A stretch of DNA of 64,000 nt from Streptomyces sp. NBC_00459. GTDB taxonomy: Bacteria; Actinomycetota; Actinomycetes; Streptomycetales; Streptomycetaceae. The DNA is taken from assembly GCF_036013955.1 (NCBI RefSeq), contig NZ_CP107903.1:7254001-7318000 (forward strand), read 5' to 3'. The translations under genes were made by a program, and so were the position numbers. The notes below the pieces were generated by a model that ran no database searches, was not told where the DNA came from, and saw only the letters and a program-made list of their open reading frames with translations. Shown in pieces: positions 1 through 14,342 of the stretch; positions within the stretch are counted from its first letter, which is position 1; the number at the start of each line of letters is the position of its first letter.

Positions 1-1883
1 ACACGGTTGCGGGCGACCAGGGGGAGGACGACCGTCTCGCCGCCGACTGCCGCCGCCGTGGCGAGAGTTGTGCCGATGCCCGAGCTGACCGAGGTGGGTG
101 AGTTGAGGCCCAGGCTGCGCATGGACGTACGCAGGGCCGCCTGATGGGCTGCCGCCGCGGGGGCCGACCAGACGCGGGCGCCGGGGGTGGGGACCGGGTC
201 CGGTGGGGCGATCTTCGACAGGAGGGCCTTGAGGCCGTCGATGCGGTCCTCGTCCTCGTGCAGGACGTACGAGAGATACGGCTCCGAGGCCTGGTCGGCG
301 ATCGTGTAGACCGCGCACCAGGTCGCCAGGGTCGGGACCGTCATCTGGGCCATGAGCGCGAGGGTCTGGTCGCGGTCGAGCGTTCCGGCGAGGAGGTCGG
401 AAGCCTCCACCAGGAAGCTGAGGGAACCTCGGCGCAGGCGTTCCAGTTCGCCCAGACGGGCCGATTCCACTGCCAGCGCGATGCGATCCGCGGCGAACTG
501 GAGGCGCAGGGCCTCCTCGTTCGTGAAGCGGCCGGGGGACTCGGCGGCGACGCCCAGGGAACCGGTGAGGCGGCCTTCCACCTTCAGGGGGACGGTGACG
601 ACCGAGCGCATGCCCGTGCCGCTCAGGAGGGGGACGGCACCGGGGACGACCGAGAGGTCGTCGTGGACGGCCGGCATACGCGCCGAGCCGTAGCGGCCGG
701 GACCTGCCTCGACCGGGACGCGGGCGAAGCGCTGGCGGGCGGAGGGGAGACCCGTAGAGGCCCGCACCTCCAACTCCGTTTCGTCGTCAGTGGCCAGGAG
801 CAGGAAGGCGGAGTCGGCGTCAAGCATGTCGCGGGCGCGTTCCACCGTGCGCTGGAGCAGGCCGTCGAGGTCGTCCGGGGCCGGGGAGCCGATGAACACC
901 TCGAACGGGTCGGTGTTCGGGCCGTCGGAGCTCGACGTGGTGTCGGACGAGCTGCCGCGCAACGGGGTCTGCAGGACCGCCCGTTCGTGGTCGCGCACGA
1001 GAAGGCAGACCGTCGAGGGCTCGCCTTCCGTGTCGCGGACGCGGAGGTGGGAGGCGTACACCGGGATGACCCGGCCGTTGGCGCCCCTTATGCCGTAACT
1101 GCCTTCCCAGCGGGAGAGCTGGAGGGCCTCGGCGACGCCGGTGCTGGTGCCCGGGGTGTGCGGCCAGGCGGCGAGGTCGGTGAGGGGCTTTCCGATGACC
1201 GACTCGGGTGAGTAGCCGAAGAGTTCGTCGGCGTCCTCGTTCCACGCCGCGATGGATCCGGTGCGGTCGATCTGGATGACGGCGACGCGGACCCGGCCGT
1301 CGGCCAGCGGGAGGAGGGCCGCAGGGAGGGACGGGCCCGCGGAACGGGTGCCCACCGCCCGTTCCGGGAGGTCGAGTTGGAACCAGACCTGTTTCTGCGT
1401 GGACGTGTACTCCACGCCCCAGCGTCCGGCCAGGGCCGCGCACAACTGGAGGCCGCGGCCTCCCTCGCGGTCGGGGCTGCCCATGTTGGCGGGCGAGCCC
1501 TGGAGAGGGATCTCGCGCTCCGGGTAGCGGTCGGCCACCTCGATGCGGACGCCGTCGTCACTGCGTAGACACAGGACGTCCGCGGAGGTGCCCGCGTGGA
1601 TGACCGCGTTGGTCACCAGTTCGCTCGTGAGGACCACGGCGTCGTCGACGATGTCCGCGAAGCCCCAGCCCTGCAGGGTGTCGCGGACGAAGGAACGGGC
1701 GGTCGCTACTGATCGCCCGACTGGGTCGAAGGTGGCAGCCGCGCGCGCGGTGATCACAGAACTCCTCGTCCGGTTGTCGGCATGCAGCGTGCCGGGGCCG
1801 ACCCGTTCCTGCCGGGGCAGGGTCTGGTTCCCCGTCGGCCGGGGATCCTGGGGTGTTCCCCCGGGATGCAGTCCGGTGGTCAT
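1..1883 (-). CDS. osaC: OsaC-like multidomain SpoIIE/RsbW-type regulator (C-terminus cut by window start)
   Basis: The minus-strand frame is open from ATG 1883 to the window edge, giving 627 visible residues. An RsbW/SpoIIAB-type ATPase domain comes first (about residues 40-160; N-box ELVTNAVIHA, GRGLQL near its end). A PAS domain follows at about 185-300, a GAF domain at about 325-480, and a second GAF-like region runs off the edge. The start has a good ribosome site, GGAGGGG, 9 nt upstream. It is divergent from osaA-osaB. In S. coelicolor the gene in this position, osaC, modulates the stress sigma factor SigB during osmoadaptation; transferring that role here is inference from synteny and domains. 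Related proteins often end in a PP2C/SpoIIE phosphatase, but that part lies outside the window. The protein is predicted cytoplasmic, as no membrane segments are visible. Confidence 0.85.
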   Translation of the reverse strand, partial: MTTGLHPGGTPQDPRPTGNQTLPRQERVGPGTLHADNRTRSSVITARAAATFDPVGRSVATARSFVRDTLQGWGFADIVDDAVVLTSELVTNAVIHAGTSADVLCLRSDDGVRIEVADRYPEREIPLQGSPANMGSPDREGGRGLQLCAALAGRWGVEYTSTQKQVWFQLDLPERAVGTRSAGPSLPAALLPLADGRVRVAVIQIDRTGSIAAWNEDADELFGYSPESVIGKPLTDLAAWPHTPGTSTGVAEALQLSRWEGSYGIRGANGRVIPVYASHLRVRDTEGEPSTVCLLVRDHERAVLQTPLRGSSSDTTSSSDGPNTDPFEVFIGSPAPDDLDGLLQRTVERARDMLDADSAFLLLATDDETELEVRASTGLPSARQRFARVPVEAGPGRYGSARMPAVHDDLSVVPGAVPLLSGTGMRSVVTVPLKVEGRLTGSLGVAAESPGRFTNEEALRLQFAADRIALAVESARLGELERLRRGSLSFLVEASDLLAGTLDRDQTLALMAQMTVPTLATWCAVYTIADQASEPYLSYVLHEDEDRIDGLKALLSKIAPPDPVPTPGARVWSAPAAAAHQAALRTSMRSLGLNSPTSVSSGIGTTLATAAAVGGETVVLPLVARNR

Positions 1884-2202
1884 GGTGCGGTGCCCCTCCG
1901 ATGCCTGCCCGCTCGTGGTCGTGCCACCGCCCAGACCGGACGGACCGGTGTGGCTGGACAGCCGTATGCAAGGTTACTTACCTTCGCGGTCCGTGCGGAT
2001 GCAGGTCTGCAGTGTTTACGTCCCCAGAGTGTGCGGACGGTGTGCGAAGCTGCCGAACTGTTATGGCCGGGTTCGGACAGGGTGAAACACTGGGCAGGCT
2101 CCAGGAGAAGGTCTAGGCACGGCTGGCAGTATCCGGGTACGCCCGAGTGCTGGCGGCAGAGCACGCAGAGCAGTAACGGTCGACCCCTGCGGGAGGGACA
2201 CA
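1884..2202. promoter_or_regulatory. Divergent control region between osaC and osaA
   Basis: This 319-bp stretch separates two divergent osmoadaptation genes and contains no convincing gene. It is less GC-rich than its surroundings in the middle. It holds an interrupted palindrome at 1970-1984 (AAGGT-5 nt-ACCTT), about 90 bp upstream of the osaC start, which could be an operator. A ribosome site GGGAGGG lies just before the osaA GTG at 2203. I could not place a confident -35/-10 pair. Confidence 0.5.
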
Positions 2203-7674
<5,472 letters not shown>

Positions 7675-7981
7675 CGGTTGAGCTGGGTGTTTCCGTCACA
7701 CGGACGGGAACTCCCGGTGTTCACGCGGAGTTGCTGACTCAGTGTGGCCGATGCCGTGTAGAAGTACGGGATTCGGGGAACCTTCTGGTCTCCCGCTACG
7801 TTTCTGCTACGTGCACAGTGACATCGCGGTGACAGGGTGTGGCGACGGGCAGGGTGCGGCTACCATGACCGGCACGAGGACGGGCGGCGCAAGGAAGCCG
7901 TCCCCTGGGGCGGCGCCGGGTGGTGCTGCCCCAAGTCCTGAGGACAGGGAAGGCCCCAAGCCGGGGCGAGGAGGGCGGGCC

Positions 7982-8668
7982 ATGGTGCAGAAGGCCAAGA
8001 TCCTCCTGGTCGATGACCGGCCGGAGAATCTGCTGGCGCTGGAGGCCATCCTCTCTGCGTTGGATCAGACACTGGTGCGGGCATCGTCCGGGGAGGAAGC
8101 GCTCAAGGCACTTCTGACGGACGACTTCGCGGTCATTCTGCTGGACGTCCAGATGCCGGGCATGGACGGCTTCGAGACGGCCGCTCACATCAAGCGGCGG
8201 GAGCGGACCCGGGACATCCCGATCATCTTCCTCACTGCGATCAACCACGGGCCGCACCACACCTTCCGGGGATATGCGGCGGGTGCGGTGGACTACATCT
8301 CCAAGCCGTTCGACCCGTGGGTGCTGCGGGCGAAGGTCTCGGTGTTCGTCGAGCTCTATATGAAGAACTGCCAACTCCGGGAGCAGGCAGCTCTGTTGCG
8401 GCTCCAGCTGGAAGGCGGGGGCGGCAAGGCGTCGGTCGGCGCGGTCAAGGAGCCGGCGGGTCTGCTCGCCGAACTGTCCGCGCGGCTCGCGGCCGTCGAG
8501 GAGCAGGCGGAGGCGCTGTCCAAACAGCTCGACGACGAGTCGGCGGACGCGGCGGCGGTGGCCACGGCGGCCCATCTCGAACGCAAACTGACCGGCCTGC
8601 GCCGTGCTCTGGACGCGCTCGAACCGGGTACCGGCAGCGGGGCACCCACGGTGCCGTCGCCGAACTGA
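7982..8668 (+). CDS. osaB: Response regulator OsaB with coiled-coil output region
   Basis: A receiver domain occupies residues about 6-125, with acidic pair D11/D12, phospho-acceptor Asp55 in LLDVQMPGMDG and the conserved Lys in ISKPFDP. No DNA-binding domain follows. Residues 130-228 are glutamate/alanine-rich and predicted coiled coil, so output is probably by protein contact. The ATG at 7982 has GAGGAGGG upstream; an in-frame ATG at 7865 would add a proline/glycine-rich leader and looks less likely. It lies about 300 bp downstream of osaA and is its likely partner. In S. coelicolor osaB is needed for aerial growth under osmotic stress. OsaA carries its own receiver, so OsaB may be the terminal acceptor of a branched relay; that is inference. 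Confidence 0.88.
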   Translation: MVQKAKILLVDDRPENLLALEAILSALDQTLVRASSGEEALKALLTDDFAVILLDVQMPGMDGFETAAHIKRRERTRDIPIIFLTAINHGPHHTFRGYAAGAVDYISKPFDPWVLRAKVSVFVELYMKNCQLREQAALLRLQLEGGGGKASVGAVKEPAGLLAELSARLAAVEEQAEALSKQLDDESADAAAVATAAHLERKLTGLRRALDALEPGTGSGAPTVPSPN

Positions 8669-8726
8669 CCCGCGTTCCGGCCGTCACCTCCCGCACGGAA
8701 CTCACCCGCACAGGGGGCGTAGTTGC

Positions 8727-8757
8727 GCGTGAGCACGCGTCAGTAGCGTGCTCACGC
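8727..8757. terminator. Hairpin between osaB and ftsK
   Basis: Two perfect 12-bp arms (GCGTGAGCACGC and its complement) flank a 7-nt loop. The hairpin sits 59 bp after the osaB stop. It has no T-run, as is common for Streptomyces terminators. Confidence 0.6.
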
Positions 8758-8826
8758 AAGGGCGACACGAACGGGTGAAGCAGTAGGCACACGTGTCCGC
8801 TGTCGTCTCCCGGTAACCTCACACAC

Positions 8827-11553
8827 ATGGCCTCACGTCCTTCCGCAGCCAAGAAGCCGCCCGCGAAGAAGGCAGCCGTGCCCGGGAAGGCTCCGGCGAG
8901 GAAGGCCGCGGCGAAAAAAGCCCCCGCGAAGAAGGCGCCCGCCAAGAGAGCGCCGGCGAAGAAGGTCGCGCCCCCTCCGGCACCCAGCCCCACCGGGGGC
9001 ATCTACCGGCTCGTTCGCGCCCTCTGGCTGGGCATCGCGCACGCCGTCGGTGCCGTGTTCCGCGGCATAGGGCAGGGCGCGAAGAACCTAGACCCGGCAC
9101 ACCGGAAGGACGGCGTGGCACTGCTGCTGCTCGCCCTCGCGCTGATCGTCGCCGCGGGCACCTGGTCCAACCTGCGCGGACCCGTCGGTGACCTCGTCGA
9201 GATGCTGGTCACCGGCGCGTTCGGCCGCCTCGACCTGCTCGTGCCGATACTGCTCGCGGTCATCGCCGTACGGTTCATCAGGCACCCCGAGAAGCCCGAT
9301 GCCAACGGCCGGATCGTCATCGGGCTGTCGGCGCTCGTCATCGGCGTGCTCGGGCAGGTCCACATCGCGTGCGGCGCCCCCGCGCGCAGTGCCGGAATGC
9401 AGGCCATAAGGGACGCAGGCGGGCTCATCGGCTGGGGCGCGGCGACCCCGTTGACGTACGCGATGGGCGACGTCCTCGCCGTACCCCTGCTGGTGCTGCT
9501 CACGGTCTTCGGGCTGCTCGTCGTCACCGCGACGCCCGTCAACGCGATTCCGCAGCGGCTGCGGCAGCTCGGGATCCGGCTCGGCATCCTCCGCGACCCC
9601 GAGGAGGACGGGCTCGCCGGGGACGACGAGCGGTACGACGACCAGTGGCGCGAGTCGCTGCCCGGACGCCCCCGCGAGCGCGGGTCCGGCCCTGAGGAGT
9701 ACGACCCGGACAGCGCCGAGCAGGAGGCCCTCTCCAAGCGCCGGAGCCGCCCCAGGCGCTCCGCGGTGCGCCAGCCCGACCCCGGGCGGCCGATGGACGC
9801 CGTGGACGTCGCCGCGGCCGCCGCTGCCGCGCTCGACGGAGCCGTCCTGCACGGCATGCCGCCCTCGCCGATCGTCGCCGACCTCACCCAGGGGGTGACT
9901 GCGGGCGCCGACCGTGAGGAGACGGCCCGGACGCCCGCTCCCGTCCCGGGGGCCCGCCCCAAGCAGGAGAAGCTCACGGCGGAGCCGGTCAAGGCCGCGG
10001 TCGCGGACCTCACCAAGGCGCCGCCGGAGGAGATGCGCGACCTGCCGCCGCGCGCCGAACAGCTCCAGCTCGCCGGGGACATCACCTACTCGCTGCCCTC
10101 GCTCGACCTGCTGGAGCGCGGCGGCCCCGGCAAGACCCGCAGCGCGGCGAACGACGCGGTGGTCGCCTCCCTCACGAACGTCTTCATGGAGTTCAAGGTC
10201 GACGCCGCGGTCACCGGCTTCACCCGCGGTCCGACGGTCACGCGGTACGAGGTCGAACTGGGCCCCGCGGTGAAGGTCGAGCGGATCACCGCCCTCGCCA
10301 AGAACATCGCGTACGCCGTCGCCAGCCCCGACGTACGGATCATCAGCCCGATCCCCGGCAAGTCTGCGGTCGGCATCGAGATCCCCAACACCGACCGCGA
10401 GATGGTCAACCTGGGGGACGTGCTCCGGCTGGCCGACGCGGCGGAGGACGACCATCCGATGCTGGTCGCGCTCGGCAAGGACGTCGAGGGCGGCTATGTG
10501 ATGGCCAACCTCGCGAAGATGCCGCACCTGCTCGTCGCAGGTGCGACCGGTTCGGGTAAATCGTCCTGTATCAACTGTCTGATCACGTCGGTCATGGTCC
10601 GGGCGACCCCCGAGGACGTCCGGATGGTCCTCGTCGACCCCAAGCGCGTCGAGCTGACCGCGTACGAGGGCATCCCGCACCTGATCACGCCGATCATCAC
10701 CAACCCGAAGCGGGCCGCGGAGGCGCTCCAGTGGGTCGTACGGGAGATGGATCTGCGGTACGACGATCTGGCCGCGTTCGGATACCGGCACATCGACGAC
10801 TTCAACGAGGCCATCAGGAACGGCAAGGTCAAGCTGCCCGAGGGCAGTGAGCGCGAGCTTCAGCCGTACCCGTATCTGCTGGTGATCGTCGACGAGCTGG
10901 CCGACCTGATGATGGTCGCCCCCAGGGACGTCGAGGACGCGATCGTGCGCATCACGCAGCTCGCGCGCGCGGCCGGTATCCACCTGGTCCTCGCCACCCA
11001 GCGGCCGTCCGTCGATGTCGTGACCGGGTTGATCAAGGCGAACGTGCCGTCGAGGCTCGCCTTCGCCACCTCCTCCCTGGCCGACTCGCGGGTCATCCTC
11101 GACCAGCCCGGCGCCGAGAAGCTGATCGGCAAGGGCGACGGACTGTTCCTGCCGATGGGCGCCAACAAGCCCACCCGTATGCAGGGTGCCTTCGTGACCG
11201 AGGACGAGGTCGCGGTGATCGTCCAGCACTGCAAGGACCAGATGGCGCCGGTCTTCCGGGACGACGTCACCGTGGGCACCAAGCAGAAGAAGGAGGTCGA
11301 CGAGGAGATCGGTGACGATCTCGAACTGCTGTGCGCGGCGGCCGAGCTCGTCGTCAGCAGCCAGTTCGGGTCCACGTCGATGCTCCAGCGCAAGCTGCGC
11401 GTCGGGTTCGCCAAGGCGGGACGGCTGATGGACCTCATGGAGACCCGGGGGATCGTCGGGCCGAGCGAGGGGTCCAAGGCGCGTGACGTTCTTGTGAAGG
11501 CTGACGGGCTGGACGAGATGCTCGCGGTGATTCGTGGGCAGGCTGACTCCTAG
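8827..11553 (+). CDS. ftsK: DNA translocase FtsK/SpoIIIE
   Basis: This 908-residue protein pumps DNA through the closing division septum, in Streptomyces mainly during sporulation. The N-terminus (residues 1-45) is a run of lysine/alanine/proline repeats resembling a histone tail. About four membrane segments follow (roughly residues 97-245), then a charged linker to about residue 400. The RecA-like motor has Walker A GATGSGKS at 572-579, Walker B in LLVIVDELADLMM and a signature ATQRPSVDVVTG. A C-terminal winged-helix gamma domain (about 840-905), which reads KOPS-type DNA signals in this family, closes the protein. There is no ribosome site before the ATG, but TAACCT ends 7 nt upstream, suggesting a leaderless transcript. 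It begins the ftsK-rodZ-rimO-pgsA-cinA-clgR block. Confidence 0.95.
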   Translation: MASRPSAAKKPPAKKAAVPGKAPARKAAAKKAPAKKAPAKRAPAKKVAPPPAPSPTGGIYRLVRALWLGIAHAVGAVFRGIGQGAKNLDPAHRKDGVALLLLALALIVAAGTWSNLRGPVGDLVEMLVTGAFGRLDLLVPILLAVIAVRFIRHPEKPDANGRIVIGLSALVIGVLGQVHIACGAPARSAGMQAIRDAGGLIGWGAATPLTYAMGDVLAVPLLVLLTVFGLLVVTATPVNAIPQRLRQLGIRLGILRDPEEDGLAGDDERYDDQWRESLPGRPRERGSGPEEYDPDSAEQEALSKRRSRPRRSAVRQPDPGRPMDAVDVAAAAAAALDGAVLHGMPPSPIVADLTQGVTAGADREETARTPAPVPGARPKQEKLTAEPVKAAVADLTKAPPEEMRDLPPRAEQLQLAGDITYSLPSLDLLERGGPGKTRSAANDAVVASLTNVFMEFKVDAAVTGFTRGPTVTRYEVELGPAVKVERITALAKNIAYAVASPDVRIISPIPGKSAVGIEIPNTDREMVNLGDVLRLADAAEDDHPMLVALGKDVEGGYVMANLAKMPHLLVAGATGSGKSSCINCLITSVMVRATPEDVRMVLVDPKRVELTAYEGIPHLITPIITNPKRAAEALQWVVREMDLRYDDLAAFGYRHIDDFNEAIRNGKVKLPEGSERELQPYPYLLVIVDELADLMMVAPRDVEDAIVRITQLARAAGIHLVLATQRPSVDVVTGLIKANVPSRLAFATSSLADSRVILDQPGAEKLIGKGDGLFLPMGANKPTRMQGAFVTEDEVAVIVQHCKDQMAPVFRDDVTVGTKQKKEVDEEIGDDLELLCAAAELVVSSQFGSTSMLQRKLRVGFAKAGRLMDLMETRGIVGPSEGSKARDVLVKADGLDEMLAVIRGQADS

Positions 11554-11823
11554 GGAGTCGTCCGGTGTGCGGGTGTCCGTGTGTGCGGCAACCGGGTGGT
11601 CGATCGTGACTCACTCGTAAGGGATCATTGAGCAACCGTTTCCCTTCGGCGTACGTCAAGTTGAGGGAGACGGCAGATCCTTGCCTCTCCGTGACCTGGT
11701 CATCGGCGTGTCCTGGCCATTCCGATGGCGTACAAAGTCCGTCCGCCCGGTTGCCCCACCCTTTCCGAACCCCCCTAAACTGAACTTCCAGCACAGGTGG
11801 CTAAACGCTCGAAAGGCGCCCCC

Positions 11824-12678
11824 GTGTCCATCGGCAACTCTCCACAAGACGAGCGTCCGTTCGAAGAAGACCGTGACGATCGCGAGGAAGCAGCCCGCCC
11901 TTCGATCGGTCGCGCCCTCCAGCAGGCGCGCATCGCGGCAGGGCTGACCGTCGACGACGTCAGCTCCGCCACTCGGGTCCGGATCGCCATCGTGCACGCG
12001 ATCGAACAGGACGACTTCGCCCCCTGTGGCGGAGACGTCTACGCGCGCGGGCACATCCGGACCATCGCCCGTGCCGTCCACCTGGACCCCGAGCCGCTGC
12101 TCTCGCAGTTCGCCGACGCCCACGGCGGACGTCCGGCGCCGACCCCCGCCGCGCCCATGTTCGAGGCGGAGCGCATCCGCCCCGAGCGGCGCGGACCGAA
12201 CTGGACCGCGGCGATGGTCGCCGCGATCGTCGCCGTGATCGGCTTCGTCGGCTTCACCCTGGTCAAGGGCGATGACGGCGACAAGAGCGCCCAGGCGCAG
12301 GCCGGCGAGGGCGCCACGCCCACGGCCAGCCGGCCGGCCTCGGCAGCGCCCAAGAAGGACAAGCCGGCCGACCCGAAGCCGGACCCGTCGGACAGCGCGA
12401 TCGCGGCGGCGCCGCGCGACAAGGTGACCGTCCAGGTCAGCGCCACGGACGGCCGCAGCTGGATCTCCGCCAAGGACCACAACGGCCGACAGCTCTTCGA
12501 CGGCCTGCTCAAGCAGGGTCAGTCCCAGACCTTCCAGGACAACGAGGAGATCAACCTCGTCCTGGGCGACGCGGGCGCCATCCAGCTGTACGTGAACGGC
12601 AAGAAGATCGAGGACGAGTTCCAGCCCGGAGCCGTGGAGCGGCTCACGTACACGAAGGGCGACCCCGAGGTCGGATAA
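11824..12678 (+). CDS. RodZ-like membrane helix-turn-helix protein
   Basis: A 284-residue protein. An N-terminal HTH_25 domain (about residues 25-100; GRALQQARIAAGLTVDDVS, then the typical VHAIEQDDF) is followed by one membrane segment (about 130-150, WTAAMVAAIVAVIGFVGFTL). An alanine/proline/lysine linker leads to a C-terminal DUF4115-type beta domain. This is the RodZ layout, which links cytoskeletal or envelope proteins to the membrane. GTG 11824 is preferred because GAAAGG lies about 8 nt upstream; GTG 11797 in the same frame is the alternative. It sits between ftsK and rimO, a neighbourhood conserved in actinobacteria. Streptomyces grows from tips using DivIVA, so the E. coli MreB-RodZ role should not be transferred uncritically. 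Confidence 0.82.
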   Translation: MSIGNSPQDERPFEEDRDDREEAARPSIGRALQQARIAAGLTVDDVSSATRVRIAIVHAIEQDDFAPCGGDVYARGHIRTIARAVHLDPEPLLSQFADAHGGRPAPTPAAPMFEAERIRPERRGPNWTAAMVAAIVAVIGFVGFTLVKGDDGDKSAQAQAGEGATPTASRPASAAPKKDKPADPKPDPSDSAIAAAPRDKVTVQVSATDGRSWISAKDHNGRQLFDGLLKQGQSQTFQDNEEINLVLGDAGAIQLYVNGKKIEDEFQPGAVERLTYTKGDPEVG

Positions 12679-12776
12679 GCGGTACCGGACTTTCGGAATT
12701 CGTCGGTACGGGGCCGGCCGAGGTCGGCTGGCCCCGTCGACGTGGGGTGTCAGTGGGACGAAGTAGTCTTGAGCCC

Positions 12777-14342
12777 ATGCCTGAACGCCGTACCGTCGCA
12801 CTTGTCACCCTTGGCTGCGCCCGTAACGAGGTGGACTCGGAGGAGCTCGCAGGCCGCTTGGAGGCGGACGGCTGGCAACTCGTGGAGGACGCCGAGGACG
12901 CGGACGTCGCTGTCGTCAACACCTGTGGCTTCGTCGAGGCCGCCAAGAAGGACTCCGTCGACGCCCTCCTGGAGGCCAATGACCTCAAGGGGCACGGCAG
13001 AACCCAGGCCGTCGTGGCGGTGGGCTGCATGGCCGAGCGGTACGGCAAGGAACTCGCCGAGGCGCTCCCCGAGGCGGACGGCGTGCTCGGCTTCGACGAC
13101 TACGCCGACATCTCGGACCGCCTGCAGACCATCCTGAACGGCGGTATCCACGCTTCGCACACCCCGCGCGACCGGCGCAAGCTGCTGCCGATCAGCCCGG
13201 CGGAGCGGCAGGGCGCGGGTGCGGGCGTCGCCCTTCCGGGGCATGGCGCCGCGGCGGACACCGACCCGGTCGCCGCGCCGGTGGAACCGGTCGAGGTTCC
13301 TGCCGACCTTCCCGAAGGCGTCGCCCCGGTCTCCGGCCCCCGTGCGCCTCTGCGCCGACGACTCGACGGCGCGCCCGTCGCCTCGGTGAAGCTCGCCTCC
13401 GGCTGCGACCGGCGCTGCACCTTCTGCGCCATCCCGTCCTTCCGCGGCTCCTTCATCTCGCGCCGCCCGAGCGACGTACTGAACGAGACCAGGTGGCTCG
13501 CCGAGCAGGGCGTCAAGGAGGTCATGCTCGTCTCCGAGAACAACACCTCGTACGGCAAGGACCTGGGCGACATCCGGCTGCTGGAGTCGCTGCTGCCCGA
13601 GCTCGCGGACGTCGACGGCATCGAGCGGGTGCGGGTGAGCTACCTCCAGCCCGCCGAGATGCGTCCCGGGCTCATCGACGTACTGACCTCGACCCCGAAG
13701 GTCGCTCCCTACTTCGACCTCTCCTTCCAGCACTCCGCGCCCGACGTGCTGCGCGCGATGCGGCGCTTCGGTGACACGGACCGCTTCCTGGAGCTGCTCG
13801 ACACCATCCGGGGCAAGGCGCCGCAGGCCGGCGTGCGGTCCAACTTCATCGTGGGCTTCCCCGGTGAGACCGAGGCCGACCTGGCGGAGCTGGAGCGGTT
13901 CCTGACCAACGCGCGCCTGGACGCCATCGGTGTCTTCGGGTACTCCGACGAGGACGGCACGGAAGCGGCGACGTACGAGAACAAGCTCGACGAGGACGTG
14001 GTCGAGGCCCGGCTCGCCCGGGTGTCGCGGCTGGCCGAGGAACTGGTCTCGCAGCGCGCGGAGGAACGCGTCGGCGAGACGGTGCACGTGCTGGTCGAGT
14101 CGGTGGGCGGCGAGGAGGGCGCGTACGGCCGTGGCGCGCACCAGGCGCCGGAGACCGACGGACAGGTGCAGTTCACCAACTTCGAGGACTTCGCGGGTCT
14201 CACGAGCGGCGAAGAGCTGAGCGTCGGTCGTATGGTCGAGGCGAAAGTGGTCGGTACAGAAGGTGTCGACCTGCTCGCCGAGCTGCTCCCGGGCTCGGTT
14301 GGCTCGCTCGCGTGTTCGCATTCAGAGGAGGCGGCCAGATGA
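12777..14342 (+). CDS. rimO: Ribosomal protein S12 methylthiotransferase RimO
   Basis: A radical-SAM enzyme of 521 residues that adds a methylthio group to the conserved aspartate of ribosomal protein S12. The UPF0004 domain supplies the auxiliary cluster cysteines C14, C50 and C84. The radical-SAM motif CxxxCxxC is C210, C214, C217 (CDRRCTFC). A TRAM domain ends the protein. Residues about 145-200 form a proline/alanine/valine-rich insertion between the two Fe-S domains that makes it longer than the usual ~440. The start ATG 12777 has no ribosome site, but TAGTCT ends 7 nt before it, typical of a leaderless gene. The rimO stop overlaps the pgsA start by 4 nt. RimO is distinguished from MiaB by the TLGCARN N-terminus and by the separate miaB at 41.5 kb. 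Confidence 0.92.
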   Translation: MPERRTVALVTLGCARNEVDSEELAGRLEADGWQLVEDAEDADVAVVNTCGFVEAAKKDSVDALLEANDLKGHGRTQAVVAVGCMAERYGKELAEALPEADGVLGFDDYADISDRLQTILNGGIHASHTPRDRRKLLPISPAERQGAGAGVALPGHGAAADTDPVAAPVEPVEVPADLPEGVAPVSGPRAPLRRRLDGAPVASVKLASGCDRRCTFCAIPSFRGSFISRRPSDVLNETRWLAEQGVKEVMLVSENNTSYGKDLGDIRLLESLLPELADVDGIERVRVSYLQPAEMRPGLIDVLTSTPKVAPYFDLSFQHSAPDVLRAMRRFGDTDRFLELLDTIRGKAPQAGVRSNFIVGFPGETEADLAELERFLTNARLDAIGVFGYSDEDGTEAATYENKLDEDVVEARLARVSRLAEELVSQRAEERVGETVHVLVESVGGEEGAYGRGAHQAPETDGQVQFTNFEDFAGLTSGEELSVGRMVEAKVVGTEGVDLLAELLPGSVGSLACSHSEEAAR

